From contig NZ_JBBPEU010000002.1 in NCBI RefSeq assembly GCF_040225985.1, positions 558,001-622,000 of the forward strand: a DNA stretch of 64,000 nucleotides. Reading direction: 5' to 3'. The stretch is from Shimia sp040225985. Its GTDB lineage: Bacteria > Pseudomonadota > Alphaproteobacteria > Rhodobacterales > Rhodobacteraceae. The notes under the pieces were generated by a model that was given only the letters and a program-made list of their open reading frames with translations, was not told the DNA's origin and did no database searches. Numbering within the stretch: position 1 is the stretch's first letter; the number at the start of each line of letters is the position of its first letter. This document shows, piece by piece, positions 17,548 to 26,340 of the stretch. The position numbers and the translations under genes are program-made.

Positions 17548-17597
17548 TTGATTTTTTGTGCAGCTAATGTATATACATGACATATACAAAAGATACA
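17548..17597. promoter_or_regulatory. Divergent promoter with TATACA repeats and palindrome
   Basis: ATGTATATACAT (17567-17578) is a perfect 12-base palindrome, followed by further ATACA-type copies at 17582-17588 and 17592-17597, spaced about 9-11 bases. A plus-strand promoter-like pair overlaps it (TTGATT 17548-17553, 16 bases, TATATA 17570-17575), and a minus-strand pair (TTGTGT, 17 bases, TGTATA) faces the RHH gene. Phased short repeats are typical RHH operators. The sites are seen directly; binding is inferred. Confidence 0.5.
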
Positions 17598-17635
17598 CAA
17601 CCATAAACGAGGCATACAGGGAAAGGAATGAGAAA

Positions 17636-17752
17636 ATGAATCTGCTGACCGCAAAAACAATGCTTGTGCGTGACCGGATGGATTGGCACAAGCCGCATCT
17701 GAACTGGATGTCGGCCGCAATGTACCGTTTCCGCCGCCGTCGCAGCCAATAA
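17636..17752 (+). CDS. Possible 38-residue small protein upstream of apt
   Basis: A short frame beginning ATG 17636 with a good ribosome-binding site (AGGAATGAGAAA just upstream). It encodes about 38 residues, mildly hydrophobic in front and ending in an Arg-rich tail (YRFRRRRSQ). No family is recognised. It lies downstream of a plausible plus-strand promoter at 17548-17575 and 88 bases before apt, so it could be a leader peptide or a small basic protein. It is only weakly supported. Confidence 0.35.
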   Translation: MNLLTAKTMLVRDRMDWHKPHLNWMSAAMYRFRRRRSQ

Positions 17753-17808
17753 CCCACGATGATCAGGCCCCTGCGCGAGGGCTTGCGCCGGGGCGGAAAT
17801 TTCGTCAA

Positions 17809-17839
17809 ACGGGATCCGTGTTTTTCGAAAGGATCCCGT
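17809..17839 (+). promoter_or_regulatory. Hairpin over the apt ribosome-binding site
   Basis: Perfect nine-base arms ACGGGATCC (17809-17817) and GGATCCCGT (17831-17839) with a 13-base loop end one base before the apt ATG at 17841. The likely Shine-Dalgarno AAAGGA (17828-17833) lies partly in the right arm. Such a stem could restrict apt translation initiation. Confidence 0.5.
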
Positions 17840-17840
17840 C

Positions 17841-18380
17841 ATGATCAAGCGCAAGGACGTCAAGGATTACATCCGCACCATCGTGGACTTCCCTCACGAA
17901 GGGATTCTGTTTCGGGATGTGACAACACTGTTTGCCGACCCGCGCGGGTTTCGTATGGCGATAGACCAGATGCTGCATCCCTTTGCCGGCGAACAGATCG
18001 ACAAGGTGGTCGGTCTCGAGGCGCGCGGCTTTATCCTTGGGGGCGCGATTGCACACCAGCTGTCGCTGGGGTTTGTGCCTATCCGCAAGAAGGGCAAGCT
18101 GCCCGGCACCACGATTTCACAAGACTACAAGCTGGAATATGGCGAGGCGATCGTGGAAATCCACGATGACGCGATTCAGCCGGGCGAGAAAATTCTTGTC
18201 GTCGACGATCTGCTGGCGACCGGTGGCACCGCCGAAGCAGGGATCAAGCTGATCGAACGTCTGGGTGGTGAGATTATTGCCTGTTCGTTTATCGTGGACC
18301 TGCCGGAACTGGGTGGCCGCAAGAAGCTGGAAGAAATGGGCATGAACGTCTCGGTTCTGTGTGAATTCGAGGGTCTGTAA
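17841..18380 (+). CDS. apt: Adenine phosphoribosyltransferase
   Basis: A 179-residue type I phosphoribosyltransferase that converts adenine plus PRPP to AMP. The PRPP-binding motif ILVVDDLLATGGTA is at about residues 117-130, and the N-terminal DFPHEGILFRDVT segment and VGLEARGFILGGAIA loop are typical of Apt. It lies downstream of mtnP, whose adenine product it can recycle. A hairpin covers the ribosome-binding site, and a GC-rich terminator-like stem follows at 18474-18504. Confidence 0.96.
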   Translation: MIKRKDVKDYIRTIVDFPHEGILFRDVTTLFADPRGFRMAIDQMLHPFAGEQIDKVVGLEARGFILGGAIAHQLSLGFVPIRKKGKLPGTTISQDYKLEYGEAIVEIHDDAIQPGEKILVVDDLLATGGTAEAGIKLIERLGGEIIACSFIVDLPELGGRKKLEEMGMNVSVLCEFEGL

Positions 18381-18473
18381 ATTTTTCCTCACGCGTAAAC
18401 CGGTTGGTAACCTTGGCATGGCATCCAGACACTGCCGTTTGGGACCGGCGCTGCTTGCATGATCCACAGGATC

Positions 18474-18507
18474 ACCGCCCTGTCCGCCCGCCGGACGGGG
18501 CGGTTTC
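18474..18507 (+). terminator. Terminator-like stem after apt
   Basis: Thirteen-base arms with one mismatch (18474-18486 and 18492-18504) around a five-base loop, followed by TTT. It lies in the 148-base gap between convergent apt and the FAD-linked oxidase gene, and probably ends apt transcription. Confidence 0.6.
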
Positions 18508-18528
18508 ATGTCTGTCGGTGTGTAGTGG

Positions 18529-19944
18529 TCACGACACCGGAAACAGGACGCCCGGATTCATGATCCCGTGCGGATCCAGCGCTGCCTTGATCGCGCGCAT
18601 CGCGGTCAGCTTGCCCGGATCGCCATAGCGTGCCAGATCGCCGGTTTTCAGACGCCCCACCCCGTGCTCGGCGCTGAACGACCCGTCATATTCCGCTACG
18701 AGGTCATGCACGGCGCGTTTCACCGCGTCGCGCTGGTTGTCATACTCTGACCGGTCACGCCCCTGTGCCGGAAAAACATTATAATGCAGGTTGCCATCCC
18801 CGAGATGTCCGAAACAGTTGATGCGGTAATCGCCAAGGGCGGCAATCGCGCGCCCCGCCTGTCGGATAAACTCGGGCACGGATTGCAGGGGCAGCGCGAT
18901 ATCGTGGCTGCTGACCGAGCCGATCCGCTTGTTCGCCACGGGGATGTGTTCGCGCAGGGCCCAGAAATCGGCGCGCTGCTGGGCGCTTTGGGCAATCAGG
19001 CCATCGCTGACCAGCCCGTCTTCCAATGCGCTGGCGAAGATCGCTTCCAGTGCCTCTTCCGCGTTGCGGGACATGCCCAGTTCGATCAGAACCATCCATT
19101 CGGGGTGCTGGGCAAAGGGTTGGCGGATATCGGGCAAGGTCTCGGCGACGAAATCAAGCCCCTGCCGATGGATCAGTTCAAAGACGCTGACCGCCTCGCC
19201 GACCTGCGCGCGCGCCAGTGCAAGCAGGCGCAACGCCGCCTCGGGGCTGTCGACGACTATCAACGCCGTCCCGAGAGAGGCCGGACGCGGCGACAGTTTG
19301 AGTGCCGCAGCCGTGATGATGCCCAAAGTGCCCTCGGCGCCAATCATCAGCCCCCGCAGGTCATAACCGGTATTGTCCTTGTGCAGGCGGGTCAGGCCAT
19401 TCCAGACCTCGCCATTGGGCAATACCGCTTCCAGCCCGAGACACAGGTTGCGCGTATTTCCATATCGCAGCACGTTCACGCCGCCTGCATTGCTGGCCAG
19501 GTTTCCGCCGATCTGGGCCGACCCTTCCGAGGCCAGCGACAGTGGAAACAGCCGGCCGACCTCTTCTGCGGCGGCCTGCACATCGGCCAGAATGGTACCA
19601 GCCTCGACCTCGATCACGTTTTCCAACGGGTAGACGGCCCGCACATGATTCATCTTTTCCAAGGACAGGATCAGCGGTGTCGGCCCGTCCGGCATCACTT
19701 GCCCGCCAACAAGGCCGGTGCCGCCGCCAAACGGCACCACGCCGACGCGGGCCGCGTGGCAGGCGCGCAGGATGGTGGACACCTCGGACGTGGCGCGCGG
19801 CATGGCCACATGCGCCGCGGCAGAACCTTGAAAGCGTCCGCGCGGTTCTTCCAGATAACGAGGCTCTGACGGGCGCAAACGCCCCTCTGGCAAGCGGGCT
19901 TGAAGATCGGCGAGGAAGGCAGGTGAAGCACTGTTCAAAGTCAT
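18529..19944 (-). CDS. FAD-binding oxidoreductase, GlcD/D-2-hydroxyacid dehydrogenase type
   Basis: A 471-residue flavoprotein of the VAO/GlcD family. The N-terminal FAD-binding PP-loop domain holds VPFGGGTGLVGGQ and GSAQIGGNLASNAGG, and the C-terminal FAD-oxidase domain ends with GHLGDGNLHYNVF and the FSAEHGVGRLK segment that closes the active site. Such enzymes oxidise D-lactate, glycolate or D-2-hydroxyglutarate and pass electrons to quinone or ETF. I chose ATG 19944 over GTG 19950 because AGGA lies eight bases before it. It is convergent with apt; the MBL-fold gene lies upstream. Confidence 0.9.
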   Translation of the reverse strand: MTLNSASPAFLADLQARLPEGRLRPSEPRYLEEPRGRFQGSAAAHVAMPRATSEVSTILRACHAARVGVVPFGGGTGLVGGQVMPDGPTPLILSLEKMNHVRAVYPLENVIEVEAGTILADVQAAAEEVGRLFPLSLASEGSAQIGGNLASNAGGVNVLRYGNTRNLCLGLEAVLPNGEVWNGLTRLHKDNTGYDLRGLMIGAEGTLGIITAAALKLSPRPASLGTALIVVDSPEAALRLLALARAQVGEAVSVFELIHRQGLDFVAETLPDIRQPFAQHPEWMVLIELGMSRNAEEALEAIFASALEDGLVSDGLIAQSAQQRADFWALREHIPVANKRIGSVSSHDIALPLQSVPEFIRQAGRAIAALGDYRINCFGHLGDGNLHYNVFPAQGRDRSEYDNQRDAVKRAVHDLVAEYDGSFSAEHGVGRLKTGDLARYGDPGKLTAMRAIKAALDPHGIMNPGVLFPVS

Positions 19945-19985
19945 GGTCACAGTCCTATCATGCCCGCCGGGTCTGTCCAGCGCCG

Positions 19986-20798
19986 CTATTGCGGGTCACG
20001 CAGGAAACGCGGGGCAAGGACATGGATCGTGGGCCGGTCGGGCAAGGTGCGCAGTGACACGATCATGTCGCTGTTGCCGTTGTTCACGACCTCATACACA
20101 TCGGACATGCCGTTTACGAAGGCCTGCAGGGTCCAGCCTTCAAACCAGTGCATCGGGATCACGATCCTCGCCTCAACCTTGCGCAGGATGCGCATCATGG
20201 TCGGCAGGTCCAGTGTCATACCCCCGTCCACTGCTGCCATGACCACGTCCATGCGCCCGAGGGCGGCATATTGCGCAGGGTTGGGTTCGTGGTGCAGATG
20301 GCCCAGATGGGCAATGCAAAGGCCAGCCACCTCGAACACAAAGATCGAGTTTCCGTTTTCCTCGACACCGCCGAACCGGCGGATATCCGTGGGCACGTTG
20401 CGCACAAGCATGCTGCCCAGATCAAGATGGTGGTCTGCGGCCCCGCCAAACTCATCCCACCCGCGCAGAACGTGGGGGATGGCGGGATCGGGAAACTCGG
20501 TCCAGTGGGTGGCATGGGCGTGGTTCATGGTTACGACATCGGGCACGAAATCCACATTGCCGACAAACCCCGTGAAATCGGTCACGGCGGACAGCCCGTC
20601 ATGACTCTGGATCAGGAAGGACGCATGCGCGATATAATGGATGCGCACATGGTGTTTCTCGATCGGATCGCGGAACGATGCCTGGTGCAAGTATTGCATC
20701 CCGGGCGCCTGAGCCAGCGCGATACAATGGCTTGGGCGACGGTCCTGCGCCCAGAGCGGCCCAGCAGCAAGGACCAGAACGAACAACCATCTCAGCAT
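19986..20798 (-). CDS. Secreted MBL-fold metallo-hydrolase
   Basis: A protein of about 270 residues with a signal peptide (MLRWLFVLVLAAGPLWAQ). The metal site is atypical: the first motif reads NHAHATHW, and later His occur in HLGHLHHEPNPAQY and IPMHWFEGWTLQAF, consistent with an UlaG/RomA-like beta-lactamase fold. The ATG at 20798 is set by a strong GGGAGGTG upstream. It would act in the periplasm. The substrate is unknown. It lies 41 bases upstream of the oxidase start on the same strand, so the two may be co-transcribed. Confidence 0.78.
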   Translation of the reverse strand: MLRWLFVLVLAAGPLWAQDRRPSHCIALAQAPGMQYLHQASFRDPIEKHHVRIHYIAHASFLIQSHDGLSAVTDFTGFVGNVDFVPDVVTMNHAHATHWTEFPDPAIPHVLRGWDEFGGAADHHLDLGSMLVRNVPTDIRRFGGVEENGNSIFVFEVAGLCIAHLGHLHHEPNPAQYAALGRMDVVMAAVDGGMTLDLPTMMRILRKVEARIVIPMHWFEGWTLQAFVNGMSDVYEVVNNGNSDMIVSLRTLPDRPTIHVLAPRFLRDPQ

Positions 20799-20919
20799 GT
20801 GCACCTCCCTCAATACCAAGAAAGTATAGCGTTACCCCCCAAGCCCACCAAGCGTGCCGTGTGGTGCGTCGGTCTGCCCCTCATCACTTTGCTGCGAACC
20901 GGGGGGCCGTGCAGAGATT

Positions 20920-21510
20920 TTAAGCTTGCCCTGCCAGGGTGCGCCCGCGCCGGTCATTGCGCAGGGCAGCATAAAGAACATGCGTGCGCCAGCGCCCGTT
21001 GATCTGAAGATAGCTTTGGGCAACGCCTTCGTATTTGAAGCCCGATTTTTCGAGCACGCCCCGCGAGGCGGCGTTTTCGGGCAGGCAGGCCGCCTCGATC
21101 CGGCTGAGGTCCATCTTGGCAAAGGCGTGATGCACAACCGCTTCGATGGTTTCGCGCATATAGCCCTGGCGGGTGAACGCCTTCCCGACCCAATAGCCCA
21201 GCGTACCCGACTGTGACGGGCCGCGCCGGATATTGTCCAGCGTGATTGCCCCCAACAGTACGTTGTCGGCGCGCCGGATCATGAACAGGGGCATGGCGGT
21301 GCCGCCTGCAATCGACCTCTGCGCCCAGTAGACCCGGTTGGTAAAGCTTTTGCGGGTCAGGTGATCCTTGGACCATGCAGGTTCCCAAGGCACCAGAAAA
21401 TCGGCACTGGCGCTGCGCAGATAAGACCATTCGTTGAAATCCGAATGAACCGGCGGCCTGAGTGTCAGACGTTCGGTTTCAATCCGGACCTTGCGCCGCG
21501 TCAGCAGCAT
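20920..21510 (-). CDS. GNAT acetyltransferase, RimJ/RimL type
   Basis: A 196-residue acetyltransferase beginning with the ETERLTLRPP motif. It has the acetyl-CoA loop in GKAFTRQGYMRETIEAVVHHAF and the C-terminal ENAASRGVLEKSGFKYEGVAQ block that marks RimJ/RimL ribosomal-protein or related N-acetyltransferases. The start overlaps the M16 peptidase stop by one base, so it is translationally linked to it. This M16-GNAT pair downstream of thrC occurs in other Rhodobacterales. Confidence 0.9.
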   Translation of the reverse strand: MLLTRRKVRIETERLTLRPPVHSDFNEWSYLRSASADFLVPWEPAWSKDHLTRKSFTNRVYWAQRSIAGGTAMPLFMIRRADNVLLGAITLDNIRRGPSQSGTLGYWVGKAFTRQGYMRETIEAVVHHAFAKMDLSRIEAACLPENAASRGVLEKSGFKYEGVAQSYLQINGRWRTHVLYAALRNDRRGRTLAGQA

Positions 21511-22772
21511 CAGGCGGCGCGCCGCTCTTGCAGCGCCTCAAGCGTGGGCGCCTCCTGCACCGGCCCATAAAGCGCGAGCGCCGAGCGCGCCGTGGCGGCC
21601 ATGTGTTCGGCAAACTTGCGCACATCTGCATCGGTGACTGCGTCAATGCGTTCAACCGTTTCGCCAAGATCGGGGATGCGGCCCCAGATCGACAACATGC
21701 GCGCCTGACGTTCGGCACGGTTCGACGGGCTTTCCAGCCCCATCAGCAATCCGGCCTTCATCTGCATACGGGCCCGTGCGATTTCCTCGGCGGTCATGTC
21801 TTCGGCGGCGCGTTTCAACTCGTCAATCGTGATCGCGGCCAATTCGCCGATCTGGCTGCCGGACGTACCGGCATAAATCGTGGTCATGCCGGTGTCGGCA
21901 TAGGCACCGGTCTGGGCATAGATCGTATAGCACAGGCCGCGTTTTTCGCGCACCTCCTGAAACAGGCGCGAGGACATACCCCCACCCAAGGCGGAAGTGT
22001 AGATCTGCGCGGTATAAATCTCGGGGTCTGCATAGGACGGGCTTTCGAACCCCAGCGCAAAATGCGCCTGCTCAAGGGTCTTCACCGTCCGGTATTCACC
22101 ACCCTGGAACCGCGCCGGCTCATAGGCAATGTCCTGCCCGCCGGCCATATGGCCAAACAGGTCTTCGGCAAGGCGAATGATCTCGTCGTGGTCGATGCCG
22201 CCGGCAGCCGACAGGATCATCTGCTCCGGACGATAGTGTTCGGCTACGAACCCTGCCAGATCTTCACGGCTGAACCCGCGCACGCGGTCTTCGGCCCCAA
22301 GGATTGTGCGCCCGATCGGCTGATCGGGATAAGCGCGTTCCTGCAACCAGTCAAAGATCACGTCATCGGGTGTGTCCAGCGCCTGACCGATTTCCTGAAG
22401 GATCACGCCGCGTTCGACCTCGATCTCGGCAGGGTCAAAGACAGGATTCAGCACGATATCGGCAATCACATCCATCGCAAGGGACACGTCGCCTTTAAGC
22501 ACACGCGCATAGAACGCGGTGACTTCGCGGCTGGTATAGGCGTTGATATAACCGCCCACATCTTCAATCGCCTCGGCGATCTGCAACGCGCTGCGACGGG
22601 TCGTACCCTTGAAGGCCATGTGTTCCAGAAAATGGGCGATGCCGTTCTGCGCGGGGCGTTCATGGCGCCCCCCTGCATCAACCCAGATACCAAGGGCTGC
22701 CGACTCGAGACCGGGCATATGCTCGGTCACGATGCGGAAGCCATTGGAGAGCGTGTGCTGTTTTGTTGTCAA
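21510..22772 (-). CDS. M16 family zinc metallopeptidase (mitochondrial-processing-peptidase-like)
   Basis: A 420-residue pitrilysin-type peptidase. The inverted zinc motif HFLEH is at residues 47-51, with the downstream Glu in the EVERGVILQEI region near 125, so the catalytic subunit is intact. The C-terminal half carries the typical GGGMSSRLFQEVREKRGLCYTI block. It resembles the alphaproteobacterial ancestor of the mitochondrial processing peptidase beta subunit. It overlaps thrC by four bases (ATGA) and the GNAT gene by one, forming thrC-M16-rimJ. Confidence 0.92.
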   Translation of the reverse strand: MTTKQHTLSNGFRIVTEHMPGLESAALGIWVDAGGRHERPAQNGIAHFLEHMAFKGTTRRSALQIAEAIEDVGGYINAYTSREVTAFYARVLKGDVSLAMDVIADIVLNPVFDPAEIEVERGVILQEIGQALDTPDDVIFDWLQERAYPDQPIGRTILGAEDRVRGFSREDLAGFVAEHYRPEQMILSAAGGIDHDEIIRLAEDLFGHMAGGQDIAYEPARFQGGEYRTVKTLEQAHFALGFESPSYADPEIYTAQIYTSALGGGMSSRLFQEVREKRGLCYTIYAQTGAYADTGMTTIYAGTSGSQIGELAAITIDELKRAAEDMTAEEIARARMQMKAGLLMGLESPSNRAERQARMLSIWGRIPDLGETVERIDAVTDADVRKFAEHMAATARSALALYGPVQEAPTLEALQERRAA

Positions 22773-24157
22773 CGTGCGGCAATCCGGTCTTTGATCAGTG
22801 CTTTCAGGTGCTCAAGGTCATTGGGCACCTTGGTGACGCGCTCTGGTTTGTCCATCATGTCCTGCATATGCGGCGGCAGGCCCGGACGCTGGCCGATGGC
22901 GGCCTCTACTGCGTCGGGGAATTTTGCCGGATGGGCCGTGGCCAGAGTGATCATGGGGGTTTCGTTCAGATTTTCGTTGGCCACCTTTACCCCACAAGCG
23001 GAATGAGGGCAAAGGACTTCTCCGGTATGGGCAAAGCCCCACTGGATCGTGGCAACGGTTTCGTCCTCAGAAGTGCGGCCCGAGTCGAAGTGTTCTCTCA
23101 GGCTTTCCATGGCGCCCTGACTGATTGCGAAGGACCCATCTTTCAACTCGTCCATGAGCTGTGCCACGGCATTGCCGTCACGGCCATAGGCATCGAACAG
23201 CGCGCGCTCAAAGTTCGACGACACTTGGATGTCCATCGACGGGCTTATTGACGGCGTCACGCCTTCCTTGGTGTAGGCGGCGGTTTCCATCGTGCGGTGC
23301 AGGATATCGTTTTGGTTGGTTGCAATCACCAGACGGTCGATCGGCAGGCCCATCTTCTTGGCGATATAGCCCGCGAAGATGTCGCCAAAGTTGCCGGTGG
23401 GCACGGTGAAGCTGATCTTGCGCGTCGGCGCGCCAAGGCTGACCGCGGTCGTGAAATAATATACAACCTGCGCCAAGACCCGCGCCCAGTTGATCGAGTT
23501 CACGCCCGCGAGTTTCACTCCATCACGGAAGTCGAAATCGTTGAACATGTCCTTGAGCTTGGCCTGGCAATCGTCAAAGTCGCCGTCCAGCGCCAAAGCG
23601 TGCACATTGGCATCCGCCGGCGTGGTCATCTGTTTGCGTTGGATGTCCGACACGCGGCCATCGGGGAACAGGATGAACACGTCCACATTATCAAGTCCAC
23701 GAAACGCCTCGATCGCGGCGGACCCGGTGTCACCCGAAGTGGCGCCAACGATGGTGACGCGGTCTCCGCGGCGGGCCAGCGAGAACTGGAACAGCTGCCC
23801 GATCAGCTGCATCGCAAAATCCTTGAAGGCCAGCGTCGGCCCGTGGAAAAGCTCCATCAGGAAATGGTTCGGCCCAAGCTGCACCAGCGGCGCGCGCGCA
23901 TCATGGCGGAACCCCGCATAGGCGCGTGCGATGATGCCTTTGAATTCCTCGTCCGTGAACGCTTCGCCGACAAAAGGCTTCATCACGCGGAACGCCGCCT
24001 CTTCGTAGGACAGGCCCGCCAGTGCGGCAATCTCGTCCTGTGACATGGTCGGGATCGTTTCAGGGACGTAGAGGCCGCCATCGCGGGCAAGGCCGGTCAG
24101 CATGGCCTCTTCAAAGATGAGTTCCGGAGCGTTGCCGCGGGTCGAGATGTATTTCAC
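22769..24157 (-). CDS. thrC: Threonine synthase
   Basis: A 462-residue PLP enzyme converting O-phosphohomoserine to threonine. PLP-binding Lys112 lies in HGPTLAFKDFAM, the GATSGDTGSAAIEAFRG phosphate cup follows, and PTGNFGDIFAGY is conserved. The start is GTG 24157, giving the standard N terminus (M/V)KYISTRGNAPE; the longer frame is not supported. surf1 ends five bases upstream and the M16 gene overlaps its stop, so surf1-thrC-M16-rimJ is probably one operon. Confidence 0.96.
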   Translation of the reverse strand: MKYISTRGNAPELIFEEAMLTGLARDGGLYVPETIPTMSQDEIAALAGLSYEEAAFRVMKPFVGEAFTDEEFKGIIARAYAGFRHDARAPLVQLGPNHFLMELFHGPTLAFKDFAMQLIGQLFQFSLARRGDRVTIVGATSGDTGSAAIEAFRGLDNVDVFILFPDGRVSDIQRKQMTTPADANVHALALDGDFDDCQAKLKDMFNDFDFRDGVKLAGVNSINWARVLAQVVYYFTTAVSLGAPTRKISFTVPTGNFGDIFAGYIAKKMGLPIDRLVIATNQNDILHRTMETAAYTKEGVTPSISPSMDIQVSSNFERALFDAYGRDGNAVAQLMDELKDGSFAISQGAMESLREHFDSGRTSEDETVATIQWGFAHTGEVLCPHSACGVKVANENLNETPMITLATAHPAKFPDAVEAAIGQRPGLPPHMQDMMDKPERVTKVPNDLEHLKALIKDRIAAR

Positions 24158-24162
24158 AGGTC

Positions 24163-24840
24163 TCAGGCCTTTTTGGTTTTGCGCAGTCGGCGCAGGTAAT
24201 AGAGCGTCATCGCCACCCAGACAATCGCCAGACCGTACCATGTGACGATATATTCAAGATGGTCGTTCGGAATCCCCGATGAGTCGACGGGCAAGGGCGT
24301 CACACTGGTGTCGTTTTCTGACATCTCGCGCAGGATCACCAGAACAGGTTCGGACCCGAGCGCCGCTGCCATGGTCGGCACGTCGCGGGCGAACCAGATA
24401 TTTCCGTCCACATCATTTTCCGGAGTATAGCTGTCGACCTCATCGGGCCAGTGCAGGTTGCCCGTGATCGTGACCGGGCCGACATAACGCACCGCGTCCT
24501 TGTCCGGGATCGGGACAAACCCGCGATCAACCATGATGCGGCGTCCTTCGTCGGTGTCGAAGGCCGACACGATGCGATAGCCCGCGCCTACCTTTTTGAC
24601 AGAGACCAGCAGATGCACCTCGTCTGAGGTAAGGGTGCCGCTCACCTCGACCGGCAGGAACCTGTCTGCCACCGGGTCCGGATCGGCGGGCAATGCCACG
24701 GGGGCATCCGAGATGCGGGCGTCGATGGCCGCGAGATAGGCTTCTTTCTCGGCCAGACGACGCACCTGCCAATTGCCCAGAGACACGAGGATCGCCGTGC
24801 CGACAATCCCGAACACCAAAGGCAAAATGTAACGCGACAA
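24163..24840 (-). CDS. SURF1 family cytochrome oxidase biogenesis protein
   Basis: A 225-residue protein with one hydrophobic segment near the N terminus (about residues 7-23) and one near the C terminus (about 198-217), with a periplasmic loop between, the SURF1/Shy1 topology. It contains the N-terminal GNWQVRRLAEKEAYLAAI and C-terminal PNDHLEYIVTWYGLA motifs. SURF1 helps insert haem a in subunit I of aa3-type oxidase. It follows the cta genes after a terminator at 24854-24886, so it may have its own promoter or depend on readthrough. Confidence 0.92.
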   Translation of the reverse strand: MSRYILPLVFGIVGTAILVSLGNWQVRRLAEKEAYLAAIDARISDAPVALPADPDPVADRFLPVEVSGTLTSDEVHLLVSVKKVGAGYRIVSAFDTDEGRRIMVDRGFVPIPDKDAVRYVGPVTITGNLHWPDEVDSYTPENDVDGNIWFARDVPTMAAALGSEPVLVILREMSENDTSVTPLPVDSSGIPNDHLEYIVTWYGLAIVWVAMTLYYLRRLRKTKKA

Positions 24841-24853
24841 GGGTCAGATCCTC

Positions 24854-24886
24854 TCAAAAGAAAATCGCGGGGGAAATCCCCCGCGA
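24854..24886 (-). terminator. Intrinsic terminator after ctaE
   Basis: On the minus strand TCGCGGGGGA and TCCCCCGCGA arms (plus 24877-24886 and 24865-24873) close on a three-base loop and are followed by TTTTCTTTT. It separates the ctaCBGE transcript from surf1-thrC. Confidence 0.88.
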
Positions 24887-24930
24887 CATGTTTTACGCAT
24901 CAGCGTTGCCGCTGTTCAACCGCGAAAGAT

Positions 24931-25734
24931 CTAGGCGCCCCAGATATAGACGGCTGCAAACAGGAACAGCCAGACAACGTCCACAAAGTGCCAGTACCAA
25001 GCTGCCGCTTCAAAACCGACATGGTTCTGCTGTGTGAAATGACCGCGTTGCAGGCGGATCAGGCAGACCAGCAGGAAGATGGTGCCGACAATCACATGGA
25101 AGCCGTGGAAACCGGTCGCCATGAAGAAGTTGGCGCCGTAGATGTTGCCCGAGAAGCCGAACGAGGCGTGGGAGTATTCATAGGCTTGGAAACCGGTGAA
25201 GATCACGCCAAGGGCAATCGCGATGATCAGGCCCCATTTCATGTCTTCGCGGTTGTTTTCGTGCACAAGGGCGTGGTGCGCCCAGGTGGCTGCCATCCCC
25301 GAACACAGCAGGATCAGCGTGTTGATCAGCGGCAGGTGCCACGGGTCAAAAGTCTCGATACCAGCGGGCGGCCAGACACCGTCCACCATCGGGCTTTCGG
25401 GGCCCATCGGGTACATGGCGTGCTTGAAGAAGCTCCAGAACCAGGCCGCGAAGAACATGACCTCGGACATGATGAACAGGATAAAGCCATAGCGCAGGCC
25501 GATCTGCACCACGGGGGTGTGATCCACGCCATTGTTGCCTTCGGCAACGACGTCGGCCCACCAGCCGAACATGACATACAGGACCAGCACAAGGCCAATC
25601 AGGAACATCCATGGGCCGCTGTCGTGCATCCAGAGCACGGCGCCGAACAGCATGATGAATGCGCCGACCGAACCCAGAAAGGGCCACAGAGAGGGCGGCA
25701 GAATGTGGTAATCGTGGTTTTTAGCGTGCGCCAT
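24931..25734 (-). CDS. ctaE: Cytochrome c oxidase subunit III
   Basis: A 267-residue membrane protein with seven predicted helices. Family markers include the N-terminal KNHDYHILPPSLWPFLGS, the FIMSEVMFFAAWFWSFF block with the conserved Glu, and GFHGFHVIVGTIFL near residue 208. It is part of the aa3-type cytochrome c oxidase. It is the last gene of ctaC-ctaB-small ORF-ctaG-ctaE and precedes a strong terminator. Subunit I (ctaD) is not in this window. Confidence 0.97.
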   Translation of the reverse strand: MAHAKNHDYHILPPSLWPFLGSVGAFIMLFGAVLWMHDSGPWMFLIGLVLVLYVMFGWWADVVAEGNNGVDHTPVVQIGLRYGFILFIMSEVMFFAAWFWSFFKHAMYPMGPESPMVDGVWPPAGIETFDPWHLPLINTLILLCSGMAATWAHHALVHENNREDMKWGLIIAIALGVIFTGFQAYEYSHASFGFSGNIYGANFFMATGFHGFHVIVGTIFLLVCLIRLQRGHFTQQNHVGFEAAAWYWHFVDVVWLFLFAAVYIWGA

Positions 25735-25764
25735 TTTGTTCTTTATCCCTCGTTGGAACGCTAC

Positions 25765-26340
25765 TTAGTTCACTTCGGTTTCTGTTTCCTGCACCAATGA
25801 GGCCGTTTCCTCGGGCAGGTCGATTTCATGGAACGTGTAAGACAGGGTGATCACCTTGACGAACTTGGCGTCACGGTCCGACACGATTTCGGGGTCGACA
25901 AAGAAGGTCACGGGCATCGTGACCCGCTCACCGGGTTGCAGGATCTGCTCTTCAAAGCAGAAACAGTCGATCTTGGAGAAGAAGCCGCCCGCCTCGTAGG
26001 GGGCTACGTTATAGCTGGCCGAACCGGCCACGGGGCGGTCGGTCGGGTTATAGGCTTCATAAAAGGCAAGGCCGGTTTCGCCGATGCGCAACTCCATCTC
26101 ACGCTGCATCGGTTTGAACTGCCACGGGAAATCACGTTCTTTGCTGGCGTCAAAGCGGACCTTGATCGTCTGATCCAGGATCACGTCCGAGCTTTCTTCT
26201 GCCACGTTGGTGATTCCGCTGAAACCGGTCACCCGGCAGAACCAGTCATAGAAAGGAACCGATGCCCAAGCCAGAGCGCCCATCATGAGGACGACGCCCA
26301 CGGTTTGTGCTACGGTCTTGGTCTTAGGGTCCATCGCCAT
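25765..26340 (-). CDS. ctaG: Cytochrome c oxidase assembly protein CtaG (Cox11 type)
   Basis: A 191-residue periplasm-facing copper chaperone anchored by one N-terminal helix (about residues 11-30). The copper site CFCF appears in KIDCFCFEEQ near residue 130. Cox11 delivers copper to the CuB site of subunit I. Its ATG overlaps the stop of the small upstream membrane gene by one base. A second in-frame ATG lies two codons later. Confidence 0.95.
   Translation of the reverse strand: MAMDPKTKTVAQTVGVVLMMGALAWASVPFYDWFCRVTGFSGITNVAEESSDVILDQTIKVRFDASKERDFPWQFKPMQREMELRIGETGLAFYEAYNPTDRPVAGSASYNVAPYEAGGFFSKIDCFCFEEQILQPGERVTMPVTFFVDPEIVSDRDAKFVKVITLSYTFHEIDLPEETASLVQETETEVN

Noticed and set aside
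17524..17808. N-terminal extension of the RHH gene to a 152-residue protein
   Set aside because: The added part covers the AT-rich promoter region, has no motif, and the internal ATG 17523 gives a coherent RHH protein.
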